The notes: generated by a model from the sequence alone, not told the origin. A stretch of 64,000 bases of DNA from Sessilibacter corallicola (GCF_021290925.1 NZ_JAJSLX010000001.1:930001-994000), one strand, 5' to 3'. Shown: positions 9,459 through 17,849, numbered from the stretch's first letter. Made by a program: numbers and translations.

Positions 9459-10022
9459 TTACTTCGCAGCACCTTCAACTTCAAGGCGAAGTTTAACGGT
9501 TTCAGAAATCGCAGGGGCGTAGGTTTTTAAACCAAATTCAGTGCGATCAAATTCTGCTGTTGCGCTAAAACCGGCAACTTGATTACCGCGCACTTCGCCG
9601 GCTTTGTTAAAGGTTACATCGAGAGTCACTGGCTTAGTTTTACCAAGCAGAGTTAACTCACCAGCCACTTCCATGGTTTTTTCGCCTGTTTTCTTCACAC
9701 TGCTACTTTTGAAAACAGCGGTAGGATATTTTTCCACTTTGAAAAAATCATCGCTTTTCATGTGTTTGTTCCACTTGTCGTTGTTCGCCAAGTCGATACT
9801 GTCAGTTTGGATCGTTACTTCTACTTTGGATTTTTCAGGGTTTTTCTCATCGAAGCTGAACTTTCCATCAAAGTCGGTAAATTGACCGGTAGAGTTACTG
9901 AAACCAAGATGGCTAACACTAAAAAATACCATGGTGTGTGACTTGTCGATAACGTAATCAGCAGAGAACGCAGGCACTGACGTCGCTGCTAACAACGCAG
10001 CAGTAGCGATCAATTTTTTCAT
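9459..10022 (-). CDS. yceI: Periplasmic YceI-family protein
   Basis: A 187-aa secreted protein with a Sec signal peptide (MKKLIATAALLAATSVPAFS, cleavage near Ala-Asp at about 20) and a single YceI domain. Recognisable blocks are YVIDKSHTMVFFSVSHLGFS near the N-terminus, the HMKSDDFF segment, and GFSATAEFDRTEFGL. The family adopts a lipocalin-like barrel that binds polyisoprenoid quinone-like molecules. The terminator between it and the downstream b561-YceI fusion suggests separate transcripts, although both may be co-regulated. Confidence 0.93.
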   Translation of the reverse strand: MKKLIATAALLAATSVPAFSADYVIDKSHTMVFFSVSHLGFSNSTGQFTDFDGKFSFDEKNPEKSKVEVTIQTDSIDLANNDKWNKHMKSDDFFKVEKYPTAVFKSSSVKKTGEKTMEVAGELTLLGKTKPVTLDVTFNKAGEVRGNQVAGFSATAEFDRTEFGLKTYAPAISETVKLRLEVEGAAK

Positions 10023-10571
10023 TAATAACTCCTCAATTTATAATTCAAACAGTCAAAGTTCACTTTAAATCAGATGTCGATTATTTAATTCGTCATAGAA
10101 TAATTTGCATGTTTAGATACAAATTTGGCTCAATTTATCCCACTTAACACTTAATTACACAGGTTTCGTTCTTCAAATTGTAAACAATTAAACCCAGATT
10201 GATGCAAAACTGTAAACCTGACTACTTTTCTGTGTGGCACTATCAATAAACTTCAAACCAGCCATAGTAAACAAAAACTATAACTCATTGATTTCAAATA
10301 GGAATTACGGACAAATTTTGTCGATAATAAACCAGCCATTAAGCCTGGAACAAACTGAGTATTCAGAGACTAATTAGTAATATATTTTACAAGCAGCAAG
10401 TCACGTTTAAAGAAATGAAACTTTAGCTCACCACTTTTAAAACACGACTTAGCGTCACGCCCGTTACTTGGAAAGAAAGCGTTTCTGGGGCATGAAAATA
10501 TTATCCATTTCTTTTGATGGAACATATTCAAAATTTTAGATAAAGGCTGTTAATCGAAAAAGCGATGGAAT
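10023..10571. other. AT-rich intergenic region, no gene seen
   Basis: About 550 bp upstream of yceI and downstream of fpr. No reading frame with a ribosome site, no clear hairpin and no repeat shared with the rest of the window was found. It presumably holds the yceI promoter and the fpr 3' end. Confidence 0.5.
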
Positions 10572-11345
10572 TTACTGTTCTACAAACGCTCTTTCGATAA
10601 CGAAATGTCCCAGTTGGCCGTGACGAGATTCGATAAATCCCTTATTGGAAAGGATTTCACAAGTATCTTTCAACATACTTTGACTTCCGCAAATCATAAA
10701 ACGGTCGTGTTCGGGATCGGCATTGGCTAAACCGAGATCTTGAAATATTTTATTCGTAGTCAGCAATTTAGGAATACGGCCCATATATTTAGCGCTCTCA
10801 CGTGTGACCGTCGGGTAATACAGCAATTGATTCTCGATTAATTCCCCAAGAAAATTATCGTTTTTAAGTTCTTTGGTAATTAAATCCTGGTAAGCTAGAT
10901 CAGACTTAAACCGAACACCGTGGACTAGAACTACTGTTTCGAATTTCTCGTAAATAAACGGATCACGAATAATACTGAGAAAAGGCGCTAATCCCGTTCC
11001 TGTACTCAAAAGGTAAAGCCGCTTCCCAGGTAATAAATGTTCGGAGATTAATGTTCCGGTAGGTTTTGTGCTTATTATTACTTCGTCACCGACGCGGATG
11101 TTTTGTAACTTTGATGTTAATGGGCCATTGGGAACTTTAATGCTAAAAAATTCGAGCTCCGATTGGTAATTTGCACTGGTAATACTGTAGGCACGCATTA
11201 ACGGCTTTTCATCGACCATTAACCCGAGCATTACGAAGTGTCCGTTTTCGAAACGAAAAGAAGGTTGCCGGGTGGTACGGAAACTGAATAAAGATTCGTT
11301 CCAGTGATGGACGTAAGTAACGGTTTCTCTCACTAGATTTGCCAT
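10572..11345 (-). CDS. fpr: Ferredoxin/flavodoxin-NADP(+) reductase
   Basis: The 257-aa protein begins MANLVRETV; an upstream in-frame extension is rejected because the ATG at 11345 has a GGAGA ribosome site and the family length is about 258 aa. FAD-binding region RAYSITSANY, NADP-binding region LLSTGTGLAPFLSIIRDP, and the C-terminal segment GHFVIERAFVEQ, close to the VERAFVE ending of bacterial Fpr. It moves electrons between NADPH and ferredoxin or flavodoxin and supports oxidative-stress defence and Fe-S metabolism. The divergent neighbour is a LysR regulator in the FinR position, which in Pseudomonas activates fpr. Confidence 0.93.
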   Translation of the reverse strand: MANLVRETVTYVHHWNESLFSFRTTRQPSFRFENGHFVMLGLMVDEKPLMRAYSITSANYQSELEFFSIKVPNGPLTSKLQNIRVGDEVIISTKPTGTLISEHLLPGKRLYLLSTGTGLAPFLSIIRDPFIYEKFETVVLVHGVRFKSDLAYQDLITKELKNDNFLGELIENQLLYYPTVTRESAKYMGRIPKLLTTNKIFQDLGLANADPEHDRFMICGSQSMLKDTCEILSNKGFIESRHGQLGHFVIERAFVEQ

Positions 11346-11451
11346 GCTGTCTCCTGGTTTTTTCTTTGACCAGCGTACATTCAGACAATTAACAAGTAAA
11401 ATAACTAATAAGTCTTTGATTAATCCATTAAACCAATAACAAGGACGACTG

Positions 11452-12366
11452 ATGCATTTCACACTTCGTCAACTACAAGTGTTTTTGGCAACTGCCAAAC
11501 TTGAAAATATAACTCGGGCCGCAGAAAGTCTAGCAATGTCTCAATCGGCTGCCAGTAGCGCGTTAAAAGAGCTTGAGACTCAGTACGATATTCAATTATT
11601 TGATCGCGCTGGCAAACGACTGAAACTCAACGAACTCGGCCGAGTCCTGCGTCCTAAAGCCGAAGCGTTATTGGCTCAAGCTCAGGAAATGGATGTTGCA
11701 TTAACTCAACACCGACAACCGGGCACATTAAAGGTAGGCGCAACACTGACAATCGGCAATTATTTGGCGGTTGGGTTAATGGCGAAATACATGGAGAACG
11801 AGCCAAGCGCAAAAGTTGAGTTGGAAGTGGCCAATACTCAACGCATTGTCGACCAAGTCTTACACTTCGAATTAGATCTCGGATTAATCGAAGGCGAACT
11901 CACCCACAGTGATTTGGAAGTGGTTGAATGGATGAACGACGACCTCGTTATTTTCACCTCACCCAATCACCCAAGCGCGAGCGACCAACCGCTGACTGAC
12001 GAGCAACTGTCTAAACTACCTTGGATCGTCAGGGAAACGGGTTCAGGCACTCGACAAGGCTTTGAAAGGGCCATGCACGGCCTTCTGAGCGATATCGACG
12101 TGGTTTTGGAGCTACAACATACCGAAGCGATTAAACGCGCGGTAGAAGCCGGATTAGGCGTTGGCTGTTTATCAGAGATTACCTTGCGCGATGCCTTTTC
12201 CCGAAAAGATTTAATTCAATTGCACGCGCCGCATCGCAGTTGGTCGCGAAAATTTTATTGGATTTTGCACAAAAACAAATACCGCAGTGCCGGTGTTGAG
12301 CGGTGGTTAGAAATTTGTACTCACTACGCCAGCCAATACAACGCCAATTTGAGTCAACGTCCTTAG
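11452..12366 (+). CDS. finR: LysR-family regulator, FinR-like
   Basis: A 304-aa LysR-type regulator: N-terminal winged helix-turn-helix (FTLRQLQVFLATAKLENITR, then AAESLAMSQSAASSALKELE) and a C-terminal periplasmic-binding-like effector domain. It is transcribed away from fpr with about 106 bp between the two start codons, the standard arrangement for a LysR protein controlling its divergent neighbour. FinR is the established fpr activator in Pseudomonas, responding to superoxide. The assignment rests on family plus position. Confidence 0.85.
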   Translation: MHFTLRQLQVFLATAKLENITRAAESLAMSQSAASSALKELETQYDIQLFDRAGKRLKLNELGRVLRPKAEALLAQAQEMDVALTQHRQPGTLKVGATLTIGNYLAVGLMAKYMENEPSAKVELEVANTQRIVDQVLHFELDLGLIEGELTHSDLEVVEWMNDDLVIFTSPNHPSASDQPLTDEQLSKLPWIVRETGSGTRQGFERAMHGLLSDIDVVLELQHTEAIKRAVEAGLGVGCLSEITLRDAFSRKDLIQLHAPHRSWSRKFYWILHKNKYRSAGVERWLEICTHYASQYNANLSQRP

Positions 12367-12502
12367 CGCTGATTGGCAACTGAATTTGTTATCCACTAGG
12401 GCTTTTTCAAACACAAATCGATTAACCAAATGCGTGTGAATCAACCCTATGTGGACTCCATTGTTATGTAAGCAAACTCTAATAGAAAATCACCGGCAGT
12501 TT

Positions 12503-13168
12503 TTATAAAACGCTCTGCATCCATGTCGACATATCTGAAATCTCCTCTGGAGAAACCGAATGCTCGATCGGATAGGTTTTGTAATTTGATGTGAAGCCAA
12601 AATCATTTAACCGATTAATAGCTTCTCTCGCTAGAGATTCTGGAACAACCGGGTCATGCGTACCATGAAAAATGTGAATAGGTATATTCTTATTCGCTTC
12701 GCTCAATTGAATAGAATCTGCGGTTGCAAAATAGCTGGAAAGAATCATTAATCCAGCCAAGGGCTGATCAAAACTGAGCGCCGCTTCATACACCACGGCT
12801 CCACCTTGAGAAAAACCCGCAAGAATAATTCGATCGGATTTAATTCCCCGAGATATTTCTCTTTCAATCAATGACTGAGTGGCTTTTGCTGAGGCGCGCA
12901 ATTGTGGCTCATCCACTTTGCGGCCCAGAGAAATATCAAGAATATCGTACCAGGCAGGCATGACCACGCCGTTGTTAATGGTTACCGGTATTTGCGGTGC
13001 ATGAGGGAAAATAAAACGCACCCCCAAGTCTTTAGGAAAATGCAAATAGGGCACTATTGGCTCAAAGTCGTGGCCGCTCGCACCCAAGCCGTGTAACCAA
13101 ATTACACTGGCGGAAATTTCAGAACCAGTTTCAACCTCAATACAAGGTAAATACGTTTCCTCGCTCAC
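12503..13168 (-). CDS. Carboxylesterase/phospholipase-type alpha/beta hydrolase
   Basis: A 221-aa alpha/beta hydrolase of the acyl-protein-thioesterase/EstB family. Visible catalytic parts: oxyanion region WLHGLGASGHDFEPIVPYL, nucleophile elbow GFSQGGAV (Ser), acid in HGTHDPVVP (Asp), and base in YPIEHSVSPEEI (His). Length is typical. It probably hydrolyses short-chain carboxyl esters in the cytoplasm, and the natural substrate is unknown. It is a single gene, convergent with finR. Confidence 0.88.
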   Translation of the reverse strand: MSEETYLPCIEVETGSEISASVIWLHGLGASGHDFEPIVPYLHFPKDLGVRFIFPHAPQIPVTINNGVVMPAWYDILDISLGRKVDEPQLRASAKATQSLIEREISRGIKSDRIILAGFSQGGAVVYEAALSFDQPLAGLMILSSYFATADSIQLSEANKNIPIHIFHGTHDPVVPESLAREAINRLNDFGFTSNYKTYPIEHSVSPEEISDMSTWMQSVL

Positions 13169-13335
13169 TCAGAATTCCTTATTTTTTAAGATCAAAACAC
13201 TGTATTTACTATTGGCTAACGGCGCCAACAATCACGTTAATTTTTATTACCAGCACCACAAACAGTTTTTATAAATTTTTCAGGATAGATAAATCGAAAT
13301 TTTTAATTTCACTTTTTGCGATGCGTCTGAATTTT

Positions 13336-14706
13336 TCATTCAACAATTTCATAACACGGAATGTATTCCGAGCCAGGTAATTTCATCCGTTTTTGATCAA
13401 CAAACGAATGCAACAATTTATCCAACGGCTCCATAATGGCTCGATCACCGGAAATTTTAAACGGCCCGTGCTGATCAATGGCTTTGACGCCATCGGGTTT
13501 CACATTGCCGGCAACAATACCTGAAAACGCACGACGTAAATTCGCCGCTAATTCATGTTTTGGTAAATTAGCGTGAAGGTCTAGCGTTGCCATATTTTCG
13601 TGAGTTGCCTCAAAAGGAATTTGAAAATCGTAATCGATGTGCAGCGACCAATTAAAATAAAAGGCGTCGTTTTGCTGTAGACGGAATTCGCGAACCTTTT
13701 CGATACCACGCGCCATTTCTCGCGCTGCTTGCTCAGAATCACCGATCACAATACGGTATTTTTGCTGCGCCTCAATACCCAGTGTTTTACCAATAAATTC
13801 GTGCAACTGCGTGAAATAGGCTTCTGCCGAAGGTGGACCGGTGAAAATTAATGGGAAGGGAATATCACGATTTTTAGGGTGCAATAAAATTCCGAGTAAA
13901 TACAAGATTTCTTCTGCGGTACCGGCACCGCCCGGAAAAACAATAATCCCATGCCCCACTCGTACAAACGCTTCCAAACGTTTTTCGATATCGGGCAGTA
14001 TCACTAATTCATTCACAATTGGATTAGGCGCTTCGGCGGCAATAATACCGGGTTCGGTAATGCCTAAATAACGCCCTTCAGATATACGCTGCTTGGAATG
14101 AGCAATGGTCGCGCCTTTCATTGGACCTTTCATGGCTCCGGGACCACAACCGGTACACACGTCCAATTTTCGCAAACCCAATTCATGTCCTACGTCTTTG
14201 CTGTAGTCGTATTCAACCTCAGAAATAGAGTGACCGCCCCAACAGACAACTAGCTTAGGCAACTCTCCCGCACGCAGTGCACGAGCGTTTCGCAATAAAT
14301 GAAATAGGTAATCGGTAATGCCGGAACTGTTGGATAAATCCACGCGAATGTTATTGCGCTCGGTTTCGGAGTACAAAATATCGCGCAACGCACTAAAAAT
14401 CATTTCGCGACTGGAAGCGATCATTTCGCCATCAACAAAGGCATTGGCTGGGGCATTGCGTAAATTGAGGCGAATGCCTCGATCCTGCTGAATTAAATCA
14501 ATATCAAAATCTTGGTAGGTTTCAAACAACGCTTTTGCGTCGTCGTTAGCACTGCCAGAGTGCAAAATAGCCAACGTACACTGGCGAAATAATGCGTACA
14601 AACTGTGATCGGAACTGCCGCTGGCTTTTAATTGTTCAACTTCCCGCTGAGATAAGATCTCTAAACTGCGCTTCGGTGAAATTGAGGTATCCACCTTGTC
14701 TATCAT
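13336..14706 (-). CDS. ppnN: Nucleotide 5'-monophosphate nucleosidase PpnN (LOG family)
   Basis: A 456-aa protein of the PpnN/YgdH type: a LOG core with the phosphate-binding motif FPGGAGTAEEI and the upstream CTGCGPGAMKGPMKGA loop, flanked by PpnN-specific N- and C-terminal regions. PpnN hydrolyses purine and pyrimidine NMPs to base plus ribose 5-phosphate. In E. coli it is a (p)ppGpp-stimulated salvage enzyme. The start ATG at 14706 follows a stretch that lies next to the second type 1 MITE copy, so the element is within about 70 bp of this gene's promoter. Confidence 0.93.
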   Translation of the reverse strand: MIDKVDTSISPKRSLEILSQREVEQLKASGSSDHSLYALFRQCTLAILHSGSANDDAKALFETYQDFDIDLIQQDRGIRLNLRNAPANAFVDGEMIASSREMIFSALRDILYSETERNNIRVDLSNSSGITDYLFHLLRNARALRAGELPKLVVCWGGHSISEVEYDYSKDVGHELGLRKLDVCTGCGPGAMKGPMKGATIAHSKQRISEGRYLGITEPGIIAAEAPNPIVNELVILPDIEKRLEAFVRVGHGIIVFPGGAGTAEEILYLLGILLHPKNRDIPFPLIFTGPPSAEAYFTQLHEFIGKTLGIEAQQKYRIVIGDSEQAAREMARGIEKVREFRLQQNDAFYFNWSLHIDYDFQIPFEATHENMATLDLHANLPKHELAANLRRAFSGIVAGNVKPDGVKAIDQHGPFKISGDRAIMEPLDKLLHSFVDQKRMKLPGSEYIPCYEIVE

Positions 14707-14775
14707 AGTCTTGCCTGCTTGCTTGTTTATTTTTTAAGAGCGTTTCTCTTAAACATACGTGATTTGTAAATGTAT

Positions 14776-15040
14776 AGGAGCCTCTGATCAACCTCAAGAT
14801 CACTCAGGCCAATCAGTTTTTTTCTGATTAAGGCGTGCTTTTGAAGGTCTAACGGGTTAAATCAAAAAAGCACAACGCGGAGCAGGGAAAAACTGGCAGG
14901 CCCCGTAGGGCGCAGTCTCAAGCGCACATTTGCAGCGTTGTCGTTTTTATTAAGGACTACGGCCATTAATTGCAAACGTCGCCTTGCAACTGCACGCTTG
15001 AGAGCACGCTGAGTAATTTTGAGGTTAATCAGAGGCTCCT
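14776..15040 (-). repeat. MITE-like element, type 1, copy 2 (inverted)
   Basis: A 265-bp copy of the element at 6678-6959 in the opposite orientation, with the same terminal sequence AGGAGCCTCTGATTAACCTC (one base differs at one end). It is slightly shorter because an internal segment near its transposed position 80-95 differs. TA dinucleotides again lie at both edges. An 84-codon frame that enters the element from the right is not considered a gene. Confidence 0.8.
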
Positions 15041-15116
15041 CTAGAAAACCCCGAAAACTAAGAGGTGCGTGAATTGATTCTCTCTTTTCTATCCACCTAC
15101 CATACTGAGTAATCAT

Positions 15117-15674
15117 TTAAATACGTTGCAAATACGCCAACTTCAAAAGTGCTGCAACACTGAGCGAATCGGTTATTTCTCCAGTCATCACTTTTTGAAT
15201 GGCTTCACTCAAGGGGATTCTGACACTGGTGATGTCTTCGCTGTCTTCCAACTCGGTTTCACCCAATGAAATTCCCCGCGCAACATAAATAATGGCTTCC
15301 TCATTGGTGACTGAATTGGACAAATGCATGTTTAACAAGGGTTCCCAATCCGTTGCAGTTAAACCAACCTCTTCTTTCAACTCACGTTTAGCAGTCTCTA
15401 GAGGGTCTTCTCCTTCGGGAGAACCGCCTTCGGGAATCTCCCATGTGTATTCCTGCAACGGATAACGGCTCTGGCGCACCAACCAGGTGTAACCCTCATC
15501 ATCGATTGGCACAACGCCTACTGCAAGGTTATGAAAATGCACCAAACCGTAGATTCCATCGGTTCCCGCCGGGGTAACTACTTCACTGTGGGTTACGGTT
15601 ATCCAAGGGTTTGAATACACCTCTTTGCGAGACTTCTCTTGCCAGCCGCCAATTTTTGCTACGGGTTTGTCCAC
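15117..15674 (-). CDS. Nudix hydrolase (ADP-ribose pyrophosphatase-like)
   Basis: A 185-aa protein with a perfect Nudix box: G-x5-E-x7-REL-KEE-VGL, seen as GGSPEGEDPLETAKRELKEE followed by VGL. The N-terminal part (WQEKSRKEVYSNPWITV) resembles the ADP-ribose/sugar-nucleotide pyrophosphatase branch. It most likely hydrolyses ADP-ribose or a related nucleoside diphosphate sugar with Mg2+. A MITE copy lies 76 bp beyond its stop codon. No partner gene suggests a specific pathway. Confidence 0.88.
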   Translation of the reverse strand: MDKPVAKIGGWQEKSRKEVYSNPWITVTHSEVVTPAGTDGIYGLVHFHNLAVGVVPIDDEGYTWLVRQSRYPLQEYTWEIPEGGSPEGEDPLETAKRELKEEVGLTATDWEPLLNMHLSNSVTNEEAIIYVARGISLGETELEDSEDITSVRIPLSEAIQKVMTGEITDSLSVAALLKLAYLQRI

Positions 15675-15905
15675 TGCAATTGCTCTCCTCTAATACGGCT
15701 TTTAATGCACAAGCCCTAAACGTATATACCTGAGCCTGACAGAATTAGATGAATACTTAACGACGCCAGGGCCCACAAATACGACACCACCTCATTTGAG
15801 TGTAACGTATTCGTCACCAATGCGCAGAGAACAGCGGTTAATTAGGAAAGTAACCGGAATTAAAAAGGGAAAAATTCGCGCTAAAAAGCACGATAAGATG
15901 AAAAT

Positions 15906-16502
15906 TTAAACAGAACTCAACACTCGCTCAACCCGCTCACGCAACGGTGTTAACAATTCCTCTTCAAACCACGGATTTTTACGCAACCACAATTGATTGC
16001 GCGGCGACGGATGCACCAACGGAAAAAATTCTGGCGCGAAATTTTGCCAGTTTTGAACGGTTTTTGTCAGAGTATCACTTTTTTTGTAACCAGGCTGATC
16101 AGCCAAATAATACTTTTGCGCGTAACTGCCCACCAAAATTTTTAATTGCAAATTGGGAAGTTGAGAAAATAATTTATCGTGCCACAAAGGTGCGCATTCT
16201 TTTCGCGGCGGTAAATCACCAGACTTACCGCGACCGGGATAACAAAATCCCATGGGAATAATTGCGATATTGGATTCGTCGTAAAATTCCGATTTATCCA
16301 AATTCAACCACATTCGCAAACGATCACCACTGGCGTCGTCCCACGGAATGCCACTGGCGTGGACTTTTGTTCCGGGCGCTTGACCAATAATCACAATTTT
16401 TGCCGAACTGGCCGCCCGAACCACCGGTCGACAGCCCAGTGGTAAATGGGCTTTGCATTCGGTGCAGTTGCGGATTTTGGTGATCAATTGGTTAAGAGGC
16501 AT
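15906..16502 (-). CDS. Uracil-DNA glycosylase-family protein
   Basis: A 198-aa UDG-superfamily protein. Motif 1 is GQAPGTKVHASGIPWDDASG (a water-activating loop variant) and the C-terminal motif is HPSPRN. A pair of Cys (CTECKAH) near the N-terminus is reminiscent of family 4/5 enzymes, but the four-Cys iron-sulfur set is incomplete by eye. Base-excision activity on uracil is not proven for this subgroup. It is the last recognisable core gene before the cassette array. Confidence 0.75.
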   Translation of the reverse strand: MPLNQLITKIRNCTECKAHLPLGCRPVVRAASSAKIVIIGQAPGTKVHASGIPWDDASGDRLRMWLNLDKSEFYDESNIAIIPMGFCYPGRGKSGDLPPRKECAPLWHDKLFSQLPNLQLKILVGSYAQKYYLADQPGYKKSDTLTKTVQNWQNFAPEFFPLVHPSPRNQLWLRKNPWFEEELLTPLRERVERVLSSV

Positions 16503-16578
16503 TGTTATTCTTGGTATTGTATGTACGAACGGATAGTATAAATCATAACATTATCGAACCATCATTTATTTAAAGTCC

Positions 16579-16839
16579 ATGACCCAAAATAACAAGCCGC
16601 CAAAAGATGGCACACCAGAATTTGAACAATGGCTTGAAACTTAAGCTCAAGAACTTTCCAGTGAAATTTTCGGTAAAGATCACAAACTGGCTAAATTTGA
16701 AAACGGTGGAGCCTTAGTAGGAAACACTGAAAATTTAGAAAAAACCGATGCTGAATTATTTCCTGATGAATTGGAAGAATATACACCAGAAGAAAGACGC
16801 AAACTCATTAAATTACACAATAATACCGACAACATTTAA
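16579..16839 (+). pseudogene. Small unknown gene with an in-frame stop
   Basis: From the ATG at 16579 the frame reads MTQNNKPPKDGTPEFEQWLE, then Thr and TAA at 16642, then continues in the same frame for 64 codons (AQELSSEIFGKDHKLAKFEN ... HNNTDNI) to TAA at 16837. The continuation looks like coding sequence (acidic, no further stop), so a single nonsense change, possibly CAA to TAA, is the simplest reading. No family recognised. It is on the opposite strand to the cassette array and its stop codon overlaps that of the gene at 16836-17018, so it marks the lower edge of the array. Confidence 0.5.
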
Positions 16840-17018
16840 TGTTTATTTTTAGCCAAACTATGATTTTTATCAGCTTCCCAAGCCGTGGGTCCATCTATTA
16901 AATTCTCTTTTTCGATGCAGTCTTTCAGTAGTTGGAAGCAAGCATCTAACATTACTGAATCTTTATCTCTCCAGCTATTATCAACTGTATCTATTTTTAA
17001 AATATTACTTGGTTCCAT
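16836..17018 (-). CDS. Small hypothetical protein, last cassette gene
   Basis: A 60-aa protein of unknown function, starting MEPSNILKIDTVDNSWRDKD just after the attC-like site at 17034-17150, so it is placed as the 3'-most cassette gene. It is rich in charged residues and Trp. No attC can be recognised beyond its stop, which overlaps the convergent broken gene at 16579-16839, so both the cassette and possibly the C-terminus of the protein may have been cut off by a deletion. No known motif. Confidence 0.5.
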   Translation of the reverse strand: MEPSNILKIDTVDNSWRDKDSVMLDACFQLLKDCIEKENLIDGPTAWEADKNHSLAKNKH

Positions 17019-17033
17019 GTGTACTCTTTTGAC

Positions 17034-17150
17034 TGCTAATGCCCGCTTTAGCTGCGCCGAAGCCGGAGTATTTTTGTGTTAATGTTTGAGCACAGCAAGT
17101 AACACAAAAATTCGTAGTTTTTGGCGTCAAGCTGAAAGCAGTTGTTAGGC
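17034..17150 (-). other. attC-like site 1
   Basis: Cassette-strand R'' is GCCTAAC (17144-17150) and the opposite end is ATTAGCA (17034-17040). In between are nested inverted arms: GCTTTCAGCTTGACGCC against GGCGCAGCTAAAGC, and ATTTTTGTGTTA against TAACACAAAAAT. It is a long, VCR-sized site at the 3' end of the toxin/antitoxin cassette; its R'' directly abuts the antitoxin stop codon. Confidence 0.75.
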
Positions 17151-17326
17151 TAAACATCCTCTCGGTCGTTTATCTTATCTATGATATTTTGATAAATCAT
17201 CAGATCGTTAGTTATTTCAACTGCATCATCTGACTCAGGGTCCAAGATATTCTTTCGTTTAAGCAGATCATCCATAGTTTTCTTAGTTGATGCTCTAATT
17301 AAACGAAGCCCCATAACACTAAACAT
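17150..17326 (-). CDS. Putative antitoxin/immunity protein of the Tse2-like toxin
   Basis: A 58-aa frame, MFSVMGLRLIRASTKKTMDD to ...DKINDREDV, whose ATG overlaps the last 8 nt of the toxin frame (stop at 17319). This is a translationally coupled arrangement typical of two-gene toxin-antitoxin cassettes. The protein looks fully helical and acidic at its C-terminus, and its middle (DPESDDAVEITNDLMIYQ) loosely resembles the DPQNAAELEQLLVGYDLA part of Tsi2, the immunity protein of Tse2 in P. aeruginosa. That resemblance is from memory and weak. The frame is intact. Confidence 0.55.
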   Translation of the reverse strand: MFSVMGLRLIRASTKKTMDDLLKRKNILDPESDDAVEITNDLMIYQNIIDKINDREDV

Positions 17327-17739
17327 TACCTTTCACCTTTTTATATTCTTTAATATGAACTGCATGCTTGTCCGCCCAATCAACAAGTGTTTTCTTCCAA
17401 ACAGTAGGTTGCATATCTAGAAGGGCACGAATTGTATAATGCCCCCTAAATTTACCATCAGTTAAACCTTTTGATAGGGTGAACTCTGGGGGTAGCTGAG
17501 TTCCTGCTGGGATTACCCACCAATCAGAACCAAAGCCATAAATGGGAGTATTGAAGAGACTTAATCCCCCCACTTGTATGGTCAATATTTCCATTTTCTG
17601 GCTTTATCTTCACATCAAATGTTTGCTCTTCTTACCTTGGCGGCATAGTTCTCAGATAGTCAAATTTATGCTTCGTTGGTGTGCCACCTCTAAAAAGATC
17701 TGCGGGGAGTTTTACGTAAAATTCAATTGGTACATGCAT
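17319..17739 (-). pseudogene. Tse2-like ADP-ribosyltransferase toxin, disrupted
   Basis: The gene begins at ATG 17739 behind an AAGGAAAG ribosome site and 33 bp inside the cassette. It reads MHVPIEFYVKLPADLFRGGT ... YLRTMPPR, stops at TAA (17632-17634), continues in the same frame (EEQTFDVKIKPENGNIDHTSGG), then must shift frame at a run of six G (about 17564-17569) to LSLFNTPIYGFGSDWWVIPA ... GKFRGHYTIRALLDM ... HIKEYKKVKGNV. With five G the frames join. The blocks GG-S-F, W-VIP-GT-PP and HYTI match the Tse2-family fold. So one nonsense and one frameshift lesion inactivate a toxin of about 139 aa; a truncated 91-aa product from 17594 is conceivable. The antitoxin frame downstream remains open. 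Confidence 0.6.
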
Positions 17740-17771
17740 TTTACTTTCCTTTTTGGAGGGTTGATTTTTAA

Positions 17772-17847
17772 GCGTAACGCCCGCAACAGCGGAAAGTTGG
17801 GAGCGCTAGCGAGCAACTTTTCCGACTGCTTGCGCTTGTTAGAAGAC
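17772..17847 (-). other. attC-like site 2
   Basis: Cassette-strand R'' GTCTTCTAAC at 17838-17847 lies just after the HEPN gene stop codon (17850). The other end is GTTACGC (17772-17778), next to the L' box GCGGGC. Between them are imperfect complementary arms (GGAAAAGTTG / CAACTTTCC) around the centre GCTCGCTAGCGC. The R'' perfectly complements the first 10 bases of its own cassette at 19132-19141. Confidence 0.85.
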
Positions 17848-17849
17848 GT

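Noticed and set aside
11346-11462. 39-residue N-terminal extension of Fpr
   Set aside because: Family length and a good ribosome site place the start at 11345; the extension would cover the divergent promoter region.
6678-15040. Composite transposon bounded by the two type 1 elements
   Set aside because: The interior holds ordinary housekeeping genes and neither copy encodes a transposase; only inversion potential is retained.
14862-15116. 84-codon frame on the minus strand
   Set aside because: Most of it runs through the MITE-like copy, with no ribosome site and no family; the matching frame in the other copy is disrupted.
16642-17634. Two in-frame TAA codons that could suggest TAA recoding as Gln
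   Set aside because: Many intact genes in the window end with TAA at the expected family length, so recoding is excluded; local mutation is simpler.
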